From the NCBI RefSeq assembly GCF_014653785.1, contig NZ_BNAS01000004.1, positions 483,085-547,084 on the forward strand: a DNA stretch of 64,000 nt, given 5' to 3'. Made by a program: the position numbers and the translations under genes. The notes under the pieces are model-generated. The model searched no databases. It had not been told where the DNA came from and saw only the letters and a list, made by a program, of their open reading frames with translations. Source of the DNA: Promicromonospora soli. Lineage in GTDB: Bacteria; Actinomycetota; Actinomycetes; Actinomycetales; Cellulomonadaceae. Positions 50,966 to 60,119 of this stretch are shown here, piece after piece (positions within the stretch are counted from its first letter, which is position 1; each line of letters begins with the position of its first letter).

Positions 50966-51901
50966 ATGGCCCGCATCTACGAAGACGCGACCAAGCTCAT
51001 CGGCAACACGCCACTCGTCAAGCTCAGCCGCCTGGCCGATGGCCTCGAGGCGACAGTGCTCGGCAAGCTCGAGTTCTACAACCCGGCCAACTCCGTGAAG
51101 GACCGCATCGGCGTGTCCATCATCGACGCCGCCGAGGCGTCCGGTGAGCTCAAGGAGGGTGGCACCATCGTCGAGGGCACCTCGGGCAACACGGGCATCG
51201 CCCTGGCCTGGGTCGGCGCGGCCCGCGGTTACAAGGTGGTCCTGGCGATGCCGGAGACCATGTCCAAGGAGCGTCGCGCACTGCTGCGCGCGTACGGCGC
51301 CGAGCTCGTGCTCACGCCGGGCTCGGAGGGCATGAAGGGCGCCGTGGCCGCGGCCGAGAAGATCGCCGCCGAGCGTCCGGGTGCCGTCCTGGCCCGCCAG
51401 TTCGCCAACGAGGCCAACCCGAAGATCCACCGCGAGACCACCGCCGAGGAGATCTGGGCCGACACGGACGGCACCGTCGACATCCTGGTGTCCGGCATCG
51501 GCACGGGCGGCACCATCACCGGCGTGGGCCAGGTGCTCAAGGCGAAGAACCCCGACATCAAGGTCGTCGCGGTCGAGCCCGAGGAGTCGCCCATCCTCAA
51601 CGGCGGCGCCCCCGGCCCGCACAAGATCCAGGGCATCGGCGCCAACTTCGTGCCGGAGATCCTCGACACCAAGGTGTACGACGAGGTCATCGACATCAAC
51701 CTCGCCACCGCCATCGACACCGCGCGCCGTTCGGCGAAGGAGGAGGGCCTGCTGGTCGGCACCTCTTCCGGCGCCGCGCTCGCAGCGGCCCTCGAGGTCG
51801 CGAAGCGTCCGGAGAACGCCGGCAAGACGATCGTCGTGATCATCCCCGACTTCGGCGAGCGCTACCTGTCCACCCCGCTGTTCGAGGGTCTGGTCGACTG
51901 A
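50966..51901 (+). CDS. cysK: cysteine synthase (O-acetylserine sulfhydrylase)
   Basis: A 311-residue PLP enzyme that makes L-cysteine from O-acetylserine and sulfide. PLP Lys45 lies in [11 protein letters not shown]. The substrate loop is [12 protein letters not shown] (71-82) and the PLP phosphate loop is [18 protein letters not shown]-type ends give way to [18 protein letters not shown] precedes ATG 50966. Its stop overlaps the cysE start (ATGA-type overlap), so both enzymes of cysteine synthesis come from one mRNA. A Cys-rich leader upstream suggests feedback by cysteine supply. Confidence 0.97.
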   Translation: MARIYEDATKLIGNTPLVKLSRLADGLEATVLGKLEFYNPANSVKDRIGVSIIDAAEASGELKEGGTIVEGTSGNTGIALAWVGAARGYKVVLAMPETMSKERRALLRAYGAELVLTPGSEGMKGAVAAAEKIAAERPGAVLARQFANEANPKIHRETTAEEIWADTDGTVDILVSGIGTGGTITGVGQVLKAKNPDIKVVAVEPEESPILNGGAPGPHKIQGIGANFVPEILDTKVYDEVIDINLATAIDTARRSAKEEGLLVGTSSGAALAAALEVAKRPENAGKTIVVIIPDFGERYLSTPLFEGLVD

Positions 51902-52497
51902 TGGCGGGGGTGCGCGGGCTGTTCGGGGTCCTCGCGGAGGACCTCGACGCCGCGCGCGCCCACGATCCGGCCGCGCGGTCCCGCCTGGAGGTCGCCCTCG
52001 CCTATCCGGGCGTGCACGCCCTCTGGGCGCACCGCGTGGCGCACCGCATGTGGCGGGTCCCGTTCCTGCGCCTGCCCGCGCGGCTGCTCTCGCAGTTCGC
52101 GCGGGCGGCGACCGGGATCGAGATCCATCCGGGCGCCCGGCTGGGGCAGCGGATGTTCATCGACCACGGCATGGGCGTCGTGATCGGCGAGACCGCGGTG
52201 GTGGGCGACGACGTCATGCTCTATCACGGGGTCACCCTGGGCGGCCGGTCGCTCAACCGGGGCAAGCGGCACCCGACGCTCGGCGACCGGGTGACCGTCG
52301 GGGCCGGCGCGAAGGTGCTGGGCCCCGTATGGATCGGCGACGACGCGCAGATCGGCGCCAACGCCGTCGTCGTGAAGGACGTCCCCGCCGGGGCTGTCGC
52401 AGTGGGCATTCCCGCGCGGATCCGGGTGCCGAAGGCGCCGGTCGCGGAGCGGGAGCGCCACGAGGATCCGTCGGAGCTCATCGAGTACGTGATCTGA
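51901..52497 (+). CDS. cysE: serine O-acetyltransferase
   Basis: A 198-residue left-handed beta-helix acetyltransferase of the short CysE form (EpsC-like N-terminus). It supplies O-acetylserine for the CysK step. Hallmarks are [40 protein letters not shown] and [17 protein letters not shown]. The start ATG overlaps the cysK stop. The C-terminus (SELIEYVI) ends in Ile, as in CysE proteins that dock into CysK to form cysteine synthase. Confidence 0.96.
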   Translation: MAGVRGLFGVLAEDLDAARAHDPAARSRLEVALAYPGVHALWAHRVAHRMWRVPFLRLPARLLSQFARAATGIEIHPGARLGQRMFIDHGMGVVIGETAVVGDDVMLYHGVTLGGRSLNRGKRHPTLGDRVTVGAGAKVLGPVWIGDDAQIGANAVVVKDVPAGAVAVGIPARIRVPKAPVAERERHEDPSELIEYVI

Positions 52498-52507
52498 GCC
52501 GCGCGCG

Positions 52508-52585
52508 AAGGTCCGCTTCGAGAACGACCTCAGGCACCGATCCGAGCTGGATTCGGTGCCTGAGGTCGTTCTCGGAGCGGACCTT
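52508..52585. terminator. long hairpin, family B copy 2, between convergent genes
   Basis: About 33-bp arms (52508-52540 and 52553-52585) around a 12-nt loop, with one mismatch. The outer stem AGGTCCGCTTCGAGAACG matches the hairpin at 5206-5279; the inner stem ACCTCAGGCACCGA does not. It ends the cysK-cysE transcript and the converging MmcQ/YjbR gene, whose stop it touches. Confidence 0.8.
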
Positions 52586-52977
52586 TAGCGCAGTTCGTCC
52601 GCGTGCTGCTTCGCCAGGGCCGGTGGCGCCTTTGCCAGCCAGGCGTCGACCACCGCCTCTCGCAGGTCGGTGTCGCCGACGACGTCGAGCTGGACGAGCA
52701 CCGCGGGGAAGCCGTTGAAGTGCGGGATGGTGAAGATCCCCGGTCGCACCTCGGCCAGGACCGCTTCCTTCTCCTCGAGGTCCTCGACCATGACGCCGAG
52801 GATCGGGCCCGCCGGAACGGGCTCGTCGCCGAACCGCTTGATGTCGGCCTTGCTGAATGGGCGCTCCCACACGAAGCCCTTCCCCGCTACGGACCAGGCG
52901 CGGCCGCGGTGGCTCGTGCCCTCGGAGGTCTCGGGGAGCGCAAGGGCGAGCCGGGCGACGTCGTCGTAGGTGGCCAC
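52585..52977 (-). CDS. MmcQ/YjbR family DNA-binding-like protein
   Basis: A 130-residue protein of the MmcQ/YjbR family, with a CyaY-like fold. Hallmarks are [36 protein letters not shown] and [16 protein letters not shown]. The biochemical role is not known. Its stop codon abuts the family B hairpin. Confidence 0.85.
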   Translation of the reverse strand: MATYDDVARLALALPETSEGTSHRGRAWSVAGKGFVWERPFSKADIKRFGDEPVPAGPILGVMVEDLEEKEAVLAEVRPGIFTIPHFNGFPAVLVQLDVVGDTDLREAVVDAWLAKAPPALAKQHADELR

Positions 52978-53010
52978 GCCTCCACCGTAGCTCTGGTGCC
53001 TGGCGGATTG

Positions 53011-53424
53011 TCAGTTGGTCGGTAGGTCGGATTGCTGATTGCCGGACACCTTGCCGATCACGCTGCGGGTCACGAGGACGAGCGCAGGCACGGCCAGCAC
53101 GAGATGGAACACGTTGGCCACGGGATCGAGCGGGATCGCCACCGGAGTGCCGAGCAGCAGGCCCGGGACGAACCAGCCGATCACACCCAGCACCCCGTAG
53201 ATGACCGCGACCGCGCCAGTGAAGAGGCGTGCGGCCCGAGCATCCCGAGCCGCCCACCCGGCGTAGGCGGCGAGCAGGCAGAAGAGCAGGTGCAGGGCAC
53301 TGTGTGCCCAGTCGTGCGCCAGCCGGTGCTCCGCCAGCTTGGTGATCACGGGGTACACGGTGAACCCCGCGAACAGGAACGCCGCGACGCGGCAGTAGAG
53401 GCGGAAGTACCGGTCGGCCGGCAT
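53011..53424 (-). CDS. DUF4383 family membrane protein
   Basis: A 137-residue protein with four hydrophobic segments (VAAFLFAGFTVYPVITK, ALHLLFCLLAAYAGWAA, FTGAVAVIYGVLGVIGWFV, VFHLVLAVPALVLVTR). The VANVFHLVLA segment near the end is characteristic of DUF4383. The start at ATG 53424 lacks a clear ribosome-binding site, and a GTG at 53445 is possible. Its function is unknown. Confidence 0.75.
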   Translation of the reverse strand: MPADRYFRLYCRVAAFLFAGFTVYPVITKLAEHRLAHDWAHSALHLLFCLLAAYAGWAARDARAARLFTGAVAVIYGVLGVIGWFVPGLLLGTPVAIPLDPVANVFHLVLAVPALVLVTRSVIGKVSGNQQSDLPTN

Positions 53425-53514
53425 CGAGCGCGCAAGGATGGCCACGAGCCGCCACGCTAGCGGTATCCGGCCACGTTGTCGGCGGAATGCAGGAGACCGA
53501 TAGGGTGTGGGCAG

Positions 53515-53539
53515 TACCTGGGACGCGCCGTCCCAGGTA
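53515..53539. promoter_or_regulatory. perfect palindrome upstream of LLM gene
   Basis: TACCTGGGACG and CGTCCCAGGTA are perfect 11-bp arms around CGC. The site ends 26 bp before the LLM gene start at 53566. It may be an operator for an unlinked regulator or an mRNA hairpin in the leader. Confidence 0.5.
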
Positions 53540-53565
53540 AGGCTTCTCACGGCGAGGTGACCCTC

Positions 53566-54678
53566 ATGCGCATCGGATTCCAGACCGGTTACTGGTCCCG
53601 CAGGCCCCCGAAGGGGATCCAGCAGTTCATCGTGGCCGCCGACAGGCTCGGCCTCGACTCCGTCTGGACCGCCGAGGCCTACGGATCCGACGCCTTCTCC
53701 CCGCTCGCCTGGTGGGGCTCCCGCACCAGGAACGTGCGGCTGGGCACGGGCATAGCCCAGCTGTCGGCCCGCACGCCGACCGCGACCGCCATGCAGGCCC
53801 TGACGATGGACCACCTGTCCAAGGGCCGGTTCGTGCTCGGGCTCGGCGCCTCCGGCCCGCAGGTCGTCGAGGGTTGGTACGGCCAGCCGTACAAGCGGCC
53901 ATTGGCCCGGACGCGCGAGTACGTCGACATCGTGCGGCAGGTCATGCGCCGCGAGGCGCCGGTGACCCACGACGGGTCGTTCTACCAGCTCCCCCTGCCC
54001 GCAGACGCGCCCGGGGCGACGGGGCTGGGCAAGGCGCTCAAGCCGACGGTGCACCCGTTCCGCCCCGAGATCCCCATCGTGCTGGCCGCGCAGGGCCCCA
54101 AGAACGTGGCGCTGGCCGCCGAGATCGCGGACGGCTGGATGGCCGGCTTCTACGCGCCGCGGATGGACGACGAGTTCCGCGCGCTGCTCACCGAGGGCTT
54201 CGACGTCCGCTCCGAGGAGCGTTCGCCGGCCGACCGGTTCGAGGTGTGCGCCACGGTCCCCGTCGTCGTGCGGGACGACGTCGAGGCCGCCGCCGACGTC
54301 ATCCGCCCCCACATCGCCCTGTACGCGGGCGGGATGGGCGCCAAGGAGGCGAACTTCCACAAGCAGTCGCTCGACCGGCTCGGCTACCAGGAGCCGCTCG
54401 ACAAGGTGCAGGAGCTGTACCTCGCCGGGCGCAAGGAGGAGGCGGCCGCGGCCGTCCCGACGCAGCTCGTGGAGGAGATCGCGCTGGTCGGACCGGTCGA
54501 CAAGATCCGCCGCGAGCTGCCGGCCTGGGAGAGCACGGCGATCACGACCATGCTCGTCCAGGGCGACCCGGCCTCGATGCTGGCGCTGCTGGCCGCGTCG
54601 CAGGACAGCTCGCTCGGCGGCCGCGTCCGCTCGACGACGGGCGCGCTGCTCTCCCGGGTGGCACCGAAGAAGGTCTGA
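53566..54678 (+). CDS. LLM class F420-dependent oxidoreductase
   Basis: A 370-residue luciferase-like TIM barrel starting at ATG 53566 with GAGGTGA upstream; the longer frame from 53476 covers the palindrome. Features are FIVAADRLGLDSVWTAEAYG, VRLGTGIAQLSARTPTATAM and GRFVLGLGASGPQVVEGWYG, typical of F420-using members in actinobacteria. The substrate is unknown. It stands alone. Confidence 0.88.
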   Translation: MRIGFQTGYWSRRPPKGIQQFIVAADRLGLDSVWTAEAYGSDAFSPLAWWGSRTRNVRLGTGIAQLSARTPTATAMQALTMDHLSKGRFVLGLGASGPQVVEGWYGQPYKRPLARTREYVDIVRQVMRREAPVTHDGSFYQLPLPADAPGATGLGKALKPTVHPFRPEIPIVLAAQGPKNVALAAEIADGWMAGFYAPRMDDEFRALLTEGFDVRSEERSPADRFEVCATVPVVVRDDVEAAADVIRPHIALYAGGMGAKEANFHKQSLDRLGYQEPLDKVQELYLAGRKEEAAAAVPTQLVEEIALVGPVDKIRRELPAWESTAITTMLVQGDPASMLALLAASQDSSLGGRVRSTTGALLSRVAPKKV

Positions 54679-54689
54679 CGACGCCGGGG

Positions 54690-55193
54690 TCAGGGCACGA
54701 CCGTGGTGCGGCCCTCCGGCGCGACGTCGTGGGCCAGCTCCGCGTCATCTTCCGGGAACCAGACCGCGCGCCGCAGGTTGACGCGGCGGCCGTCGCGGGA
54801 CAGCGGGCAGCCCTCGGCACGCAGCGCGTCCAGTGCCTCGGTCAGGTACTGCTTCGGCGGGGACCCGGCCGCGTTGACGACCCGCCACCACGGGACGCGT
54901 TCGCCGTCCGCGTCCTCCGGACCCGCGCCCTTGGGACCGGCGCCCTCCGGATCCCCGCCGTCGTCCGGATCCCCGCCGTCGTCCGGGACGAGGTGGGCGT
55001 ACCGGTCCCCCGACCCGGCCATGACGCTCCCCACCTGGCGCGGCCCGCCCCGGCCGAGCCGCTCGCCGACGATCTCGGCGATCAGCCCGTAGGTCATGGC
55101 GCGACCCGAGGGGATGCGCCGGACGACGTCGAGCACCGCGGCGGCGTACTCCTCGACGTCGGTGAGCTGAGGTCGGCTCGGCAAGCGGTTCAC
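54690..55193 (-). CDS. alkyltransferase-like protein (ATL), MGMT family
   Basis: A 167-residue protein of the O6-alkylguanine-DNA alkyltransferase family. The active motif PCHRV is replaced by PWWRVVNAAG, so it cannot take up the alkyl group and instead should flag lesions for nucleotide excision repair, as known for ATL proteins. The HTH region has IPSGRAMTYGLIAEIVG. Between residues 70 and 97 lies an unusual low-complexity insert (DDGGDPDDGGDP, GAGPKGAGPE) from tandem DNA repeats. The usual length is about 100-110. Confidence 0.85.
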   Translation of the reverse strand: MNRLPSRPQLTDVEEYAAAVLDVVRRIPSGRAMTYGLIAEIVGERLGRGGPRQVGSVMAGSGDRYAHLVPDDGGDPDDGGDPEGAGPKGAGPEDADGERVPWWRVVNAAGSPPKQYLTEALDALRAEGCPLSRDGRRVNLRRAVWFPEDDAELAHDVAPEGRTTVVP

Positions 55194-55264
55194 GGTTGCG
55201 ATCGTAGACGCGACCCCTGCTGAGCCTGTCTGATTTCATTTGCCTGTGGTGCGACGATCGATGC

Positions 55265-56581
55265 ATGGTCCTTCCGCAGATCGCCCTGCCAGCGGGGTAC
55301 CGCTGGCGCACGCTGACCCCTGACGACCAGCGCCTCGTGACCGAGCTGGACACGTGGGCATTCCCCTCGGCCATCGCCCAAGACGACATCGACGCCACCC
55401 CGTCGCCGCTGACCTGGGAACGCGCGATAGGTATCGAGGCCGAGGGCTTCGACGGCCTGGTGGCGCTGCACGCGTCGTACCCGTTCGGGCACTTCCCCGT
55501 GCCTGGAGCCGAATTGCCGACGGCCGGCCTGACCTGGGTTGGCGTGCATCCGCAGCACCGCCGCCGCGGCCTGCTGACGGCGATGATGAGCCTGCACCTG
55601 GCGCGCTGCGCCGAGCGGGGCGAGGCGCTCAGCGCCCTGTTCGCCGCCGAGGCCCCGATCTACGGCCGGTTCGGCTACGGCCACGCGGCCGACGACCTGC
55701 GCCTGAACATCCCGCGCGGCGCGGCCCTGCATGACGTGCCGGGCGCCGAGCAGCACACGGTCCGGGTCGAGGTCGCCACCCGCGAGAAGCACGGTGGGCT
55801 CGTCGACCGCCTCCACCGGGCGGCCGGCGCCGCCCCGATGGGGGTAGACGGGATCAACCGGCCGGGCTGGGTCACGCGCGAGACCGAGGAGCTCCAGGCA
55901 GCCTTCTGGGACGATCACCCGGCGCACCGTGATGGTCGCGAGTCCCGGCGGATCATGATCGTCGAGCTCGACAGCGAGCCCCGCGGCTACGTGACGTTCC
56001 GCCGCACCATGAGCTGGGAGCCCACCGGGCCACGCGGGCAGGTCAGCGCCGGCGAGGTCGTCGCGCTCGACGCCGCCGCGGCCCGCGCGCTGTGGGGCGT
56101 GCTGCTCGACCTCGACCTGACTACCGAGGTCAGCCCGTTCGTCCTGCCCGTGGACGACGCCATCACCCAGCTTCTCGTGAACCTGCGCGGCGCCAGTCCG
56201 CGCACCCCGGACAACGTGTGGGTCCGGCTGGTCGACGTCGCCGGGGCGCTCGCCGGGCGCCAGTACGCGGCCGACGTCGACGTCACGCTCGCCGTGACCG
56301 ACTCCCGGCTGCCCGCCAACGCCGGGGTCTACCGCCTGCAGGCCGAGGCCTTCGCGGCGGCGTCGGTGGAGCTGGTCGACCCGGAGTTCGAGGCCCCCGA
56401 GCTGACGCTCGACGTGCGTGCCCTGGGCGCCGCCTACCTCGGCGGCAAGTCGCTCGCGGCGCTGGCCGCCGCGGGGCTCGTCACCGAGCACCCCCGTCCC
56501 GGACAGCGCACGGGCGTGCTGGCCCGCGCGAGCACGGCGTTCGGCTGGCCGGTCGCGCCGGGCTCCTCGTGGGTGTTCTGA
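55265..56581 (+). CDS. Eis-like GNAT N-acetyltransferase
   Basis: A 438-residue protein with the Eis layout: N-terminal GNAT domain (LTWVGVHPQHRRRGLLTAMM as the acetyl-CoA loop), a second GNAT-like domain and a C-terminal sterol-carrier-like domain. The chain ends SSWVF, and a terminal carboxylate acts as catalytic base in Eis. Eis proteins acetylate many amines, including aminoglycosides; resistance here is not shown. Confidence 0.87.
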   Translation: MVLPQIALPAGYRWRTLTPDDQRLVTELDTWAFPSAIAQDDIDATPSPLTWERAIGIEAEGFDGLVALHASYPFGHFPVPGAELPTAGLTWVGVHPQHRRRGLLTAMMSLHLARCAERGEALSALFAAEAPIYGRFGYGHAADDLRLNIPRGAALHDVPGAEQHTVRVEVATREKHGGLVDRLHRAAGAAPMGVDGINRPGWVTRETEELQAAFWDDHPAHRDGRESRRIMIVELDSEPRGYVTFRRTMSWEPTGPRGQVSAGEVVALDAAAARALWGVLLDLDLTTEVSPFVLPVDDAITQLLVNLRGASPRTPDNVWVRLVDVAGALAGRQYAADVDVTLAVTDSRLPANAGVYRLQAEAFAAASVELVDPEFEAPELTLDVRALGAAYLGGKSLAALAAAGLVTEHPRPGQRTGVLARASTAFGWPVAPGSSWVF

Positions 56582-56585
56582 GCGG

Positions 56586-57548
56586 TCAGACCTGACAGAC
56601 CCCGCACCAGAACAGGTTGCGCCCCGCCAGCTCCTTGGCCAGCACCGGCGCCCCGCACCGCCGGCACGGCAGCCCGTCGCGGTGGTACACGTAGAAGGCC
56701 TCGTCGGAGGGCACGGCGCCCGGCGTCCCGTCGGTGTTCTGCCGGGTCCGGCCCGGTCCGGCCGCTCCGCCGTCGGGCACGCGATCCTCCGGCCGCGTCG
56801 TGACGATCGCGCCGCGGTCGGCGCCGTCGCGCATGAGGACAACGAGGTCGTCCCAGATCGCGCGGACCGCTACGGCGGGCACGTCGCGCCCGGGCCGCAG
56901 CGGGTCGACGCCGGCCCGGAACAGCGCCTCGGCACGGTAGATGTTCCCGACGCCCGCGACGACCGCCTGGTCCATGAGCTGCTGCCCGATCGTCACGCGC
57001 GACCGGCCTACTCGGGCCACGAAGACGTCGGCGTCGGCGTCGTCCCGGATGGGGTCGGGGCCCAGCCGGGCCTCGACCGCCGTCTTCTCCTCGGCCGTGA
57101 TCACCTCGCAGGCCGTGGGGCCGGTGAGGTCGGCGACGGCGTGGTCGCCGAGCAGCCGCACGCGCACCTGCCCGCGTGGGCTGGGCACCAGCCATCCACC
57201 GGTCGAGCCTTCGGTGGTCGGGTCGACGACCGAGGGGACAACCGTCGTCTCCCGCTCGCCGATGCGCTTGCGGGGGGCGCCGATCGCGTGCACGACCTCC
57301 GGTGCGTCCGGGGCGCCCGCGAACGTCCACGCGCCGTAGAGCCCGAGGTGCGTGCGGAGCCACAGGTCGCCCTCGAACCCCAGGAAGAGCTGCTTGCCCC
57401 ACGCCTGGCTCGCCACGAGACGCCGGCCGTCGAGCACGGCGGCGCCGTCGGCGAACCGCCCCTGCGGGCTGCTCACCCGCAGGGCCGGCCCGGCGAACAG
57501 CGAGGCGAACGTCCGCGCGAGGCGGTGGACGGTGTGCCCCTCAGGCAC
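56586..57548 (-). CDS. nei: endonuclease VIII-like DNA glycosylase
   Basis: A 320-residue Fpg/Nei-family base-excision enzyme starting at GTG 57548, two bases past the rpiB stop. After loss of Met the catalytic Pro-Glu is PEGHTVHRLA. The H2TH region has VTIGQQLMDQAVVAGVGNIY RAEALF (two helices). The C-terminal zinc finger is CRRC ... CGVC with LAGRNLFWC. It removes oxidised bases and nicks DNA. An insert of about 35 residues (EDRVPDGGAAGPGRTRQNTD) precedes the zinc finger. Confidence 0.93.
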   Translation of the reverse strand: MPEGHTVHRLARTFASLFAGPALRVSSPQGRFADGAAVLDGRRLVASQAWGKQLFLGFEGDLWLRTHLGLYGAWTFAGAPDAPEVVHAIGAPRKRIGERETTVVPSVVDPTTEGSTGGWLVPSPRGQVRVRLLGDHAVADLTGPTACEVITAEEKTAVEARLGPDPIRDDADADVFVARVGRSRVTIGQQLMDQAVVAGVGNIYRAEALFRAGVDPLRPGRDVPAVAVRAIWDDLVVLMRDGADRGAIVTTRPEDRVPDGGAAGPGRTRQNTDGTPGAVPSDEAFYVYHRDGLPCRRCGAPVLAKELAGRNLFWCGVCQV

Positions 57549-57550
57549 GC

Positions 57551-58003
57551 TCAGGCACGCTTGGACTCGTAGTCGGCGAGCTGGTCGATGCGGCGCTGGT
57601 GCCGCTCGTCGCCGCTGAACGACTCGGCGATGAAGGCCTCGACGAACGACGTGGAGTCCTCCAGGGAGTGCATGCGACCGCCCACGGCGATCACGTTCGC
57701 GTCGTTGTGCTGGCGGCCCAGCTTGGCCGTCTCCAGCGACCAGGCGAGCACAGCCCGGACCCCGGCGACCTTGTTCGCGGCGATCTGCTCCCCGTTGCCG
57801 GATCCGCCGATCACGATGCCGAGCGAGCCCGGCTCGGACACGACGGCCTCGCCGGCGGAGATGCAGAACGCGGGGTAGTCGTCCAGTGGGTCGAGCTCGT
57901 GGGCCCCGTGGTCGATCACCTCGTGCCCTTTGGTAGTGAGGAACTGCACCAGGTGCTGCTTGAGGTCGTACCCGGCGTGGTCGGCGGCGATGTGGAGACG
58001 CAT
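57551..58003 (-). CDS. rpiB: ribose-5-phosphate isomerase B
   Basis: A 150-residue RpiB/LacAB-family isomerase that interconverts ribose-5-phosphate and ribulose-5-phosphate. It has HIAADHAGYDLKQHL at the start, the anion hole GIVIGGSGNGEQIAANKVAG and HNDANVIAVGGRM. As in other actinobacterial RpiB enzymes the catalytic acid may be Glu (GNGE) rather than Cys. GGAAG precedes ATG 58003. It is coupled to nei. Confidence 0.95.
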   Translation of the reverse strand: MRLHIAADHAGYDLKQHLVQFLTTKGHEVIDHGAHELDPLDDYPAFCISAGEAVVSEPGSLGIVIGGSGNGEQIAANKVAGVRAVLAWSLETAKLGRQHNDANVIAVGGRMHSLEDSTSFVEAFIAESFSGDERHQRRIDQLADYESKRA

Positions 58004-58051
58004 GGCTATATCTTCCCCCATGCGGAGGGCGACCTTGCGTACGCTGGCGCA

Positions 58052-60079
58052 ATGACCACCGACGCCACGAGGCTCACGTCGGGGATCGACCTCGACGCGC
58101 TCGACCCCGCAACCCGCCCCCAGGACGACCTGTACCGCCACGTCAACGGGCGGTGGATCGACACACACGAGATCCCCGCCGACCGCGCCATGGACGGAGC
58201 GTTCCGAGACCTCTACGACAAGGCAGAGGTGCACGTCCGGGAGATCATCCAGGACGCGCCGACCGGTTCCAAGATCGGCGACCTGTACGCGAGCTTCATG
58301 GACACGGAGCGCATCGCCGAGCTCGGCACGACGCCCCTGGACGAGGACTTCGCGCTGATCCGGGACGCCAAGAACATGGCGGACCTGACCCGCGCGCTGG
58401 GCACGCTGCAACGCACGGGCGGCACCGCCGGCGTCCGGTTCTGGGTGGACAACGACGCGACCGACCCGGAGAAGTACGTCGTCTACCTGCGGCAGTCCGG
58501 GCTCGGCCTGCCGGACGAGGCTTACTACCGCGAGGAGCAGTACGCCCCGCTGCGCAAGAAGTACGTGCCGCACGTGGCCACGATGCTGGGCTTCGGGGGT
58601 GTCCAGGACACCTGGGGCATCTCGTCCGACGACGCCGCCCGGCGCGTCTACGAGCTCGAGAAGCGGCTCGCCGGCCACCACTGGGACGTGGTGCGCGACC
58701 GGGACGCCACGCTCACCTACAACCCGATGACGCTCGCCGACCTCGTCGAGTCCGCGCCCGGCTTCGACTGGGCCGCCTGGGCAGAGGCGCTGGGCGTGCC
58801 GGACGGCGCGTTCGACCAGCTCGTGGTGCGCGAGCCCGAATTCGCGACCGGCTTCGCCGCCCTGTGGAGCGAGCTGTCGCTGCTCGACTGGCAGCTCTGG
58901 ATGACGTACCACGTGGTCAGCGCCCGCGCGCCGTACCTCACCGACACGATCGTCGAGGCCAACTTCGACTTCTACGGCCGCGCCCTGACCGGCGCGCAGG
59001 AGGTCCGCGAGCGCTGGAAGCGCGGCGTGGCCCTCGTTGAGGGCGCGCTCGGCGAGGGTGTGGGCGCGGAGTACGTGGCGCGGCACTTCCCGCCGGCGAA
59101 CAAGGCCAAGATGGACCGTCTCGTGGACGCCCTCGTGGTGGCGTACCGCGAGTCGATCCAGGGTCTCGACTGGATGACCGACGAGACCAAGGCGAAGGCC
59201 CTCGCCAAGCTGGAGAAGTTCACACCCAAGGTGGGCTACCCGGTCAAGTGGCGCGACTACTCCGGCCTGGAGGTCGACGCCACCGATCTGGTGGGCAACG
59301 TCCGGCGGTCCAACGCGTTCGACCAGGACTACGAGCTCGCGAAGATCGGCAGGCCCCTGGACCGCGACGAGTGGTTCATGACGCCGCAGACCGTGAACGC
59401 CTACTACAACCCGGGCATGAACGAGATCGTGTTCCCCGCGGCGATCCTGCAGCCCCCGTTCTTCGACCCCGAGGCCGACGACGCGGTGAACTTCGGCGGG
59501 ATCGGCGGCGTCATCGGGCACGAGATCGGCCACGGGTTCGACGACCAGGGCTCCAAGTACGACGGCGACGGCCGCCTCGAGGACTGGTGGACCGACGCCG
59601 ACCGCACCGAGTTCGAGAAGCGCACGAGCGCGCTGATCGCGCAGTACGACCAGTTCCGCCCGGCGCAGCTCACGGCGGCCGCCGTCGGCGACGGAAAGGG
59701 TGAGGCCGGCGAGGCAGCCGAGGCTGCCGAGGCGCACGTCAACGGCAGCCTGACGATCGGCGAGAACATCGGCGACCTCGGCGGGCTGTCGATCGCGATC
59801 AAGGCGTACCGGATCGCGCTCGGCAAGCCCCTGGACGAGGCGCCAGTCGTGGACGGGCTCACCGCCATGGAGCGGATCTTCCTCGGCTGGGCGCAGGTGT
59901 GGCAGTCCAAGGGCCGTGACGAGGAGGTGCTCCGCCGCCTCGCGACTGACCCGCACTCGCCCAACGAGTTCCGCTGCAACGGCGTGGTGCGCAACGTGGA
60001 CGAGTTCTACGCGACGTACAACGTCCAGCCGGGCGACGCCCTGTACCTCCCCCGGGAGGACCGCGTCCGCATCTGGTAA
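58052..60079 (+). CDS. M13 family zinc metallopeptidase (neprilysin-like, PepO)
   Basis: A 675-residue peptidase from ATG 58052, with no clear ribosome-binding site. The zinc motif is H490-E-I-G-H494 (VIGHEIGHGFDDQG), with the third ligand Glu571 in GENIGDLGG and Asp575 beside it. NAYYNPGMNEIVFPAAILQP is the substrate-binding region and RVRIW the typical end. There is no signal peptide or membrane anchor, so it acts in the cytoplasm on short peptides, like bacterial PepO. Confidence 0.94.
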   Translation: MTTDATRLTSGIDLDALDPATRPQDDLYRHVNGRWIDTHEIPADRAMDGAFRDLYDKAEVHVREIIQDAPTGSKIGDLYASFMDTERIAELGTTPLDEDFALIRDAKNMADLTRALGTLQRTGGTAGVRFWVDNDATDPEKYVVYLRQSGLGLPDEAYYREEQYAPLRKKYVPHVATMLGFGGVQDTWGISSDDAARRVYELEKRLAGHHWDVVRDRDATLTYNPMTLADLVESAPGFDWAAWAEALGVPDGAFDQLVVREPEFATGFAALWSELSLLDWQLWMTYHVVSARAPYLTDTIVEANFDFYGRALTGAQEVRERWKRGVALVEGALGEGVGAEYVARHFPPANKAKMDRLVDALVVAYRESIQGLDWMTDETKAKALAKLEKFTPKVGYPVKWRDYSGLEVDATDLVGNVRRSNAFDQDYELAKIGRPLDRDEWFMTPQTVNAYYNPGMNEIVFPAAILQPPFFDPEADDAVNFGGIGGVIGHEIGHGFDDQGSKYDGDGRLEDWWTDADRTEFEKRTSALIAQYDQFRPAQLTAAAVGDGKGEAGEAAEAAEAHVNGSLTIGENIGDLGGLSIAIKAYRIALGKPLDEAPVVDGLTAMERIFLGWAQVWQSKGRDEEVLRRLATDPHSPNEFRCNGVVRNVDEFYATYNVQPGDALYLPREDRVRIW

Positions 60080-60119
60080 CCCGTGCTCGCCCGGTCTCGT
60101 GCCGACCGGGCGAGCACCA

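Noticed and set aside
52978..54360. Minus-strand frame extending the DUF4383 protein to 449 residues
   Set aside because: The extra N-terminal part is antisense to the LLM oxidoreductase and has no membrane segments or family match.
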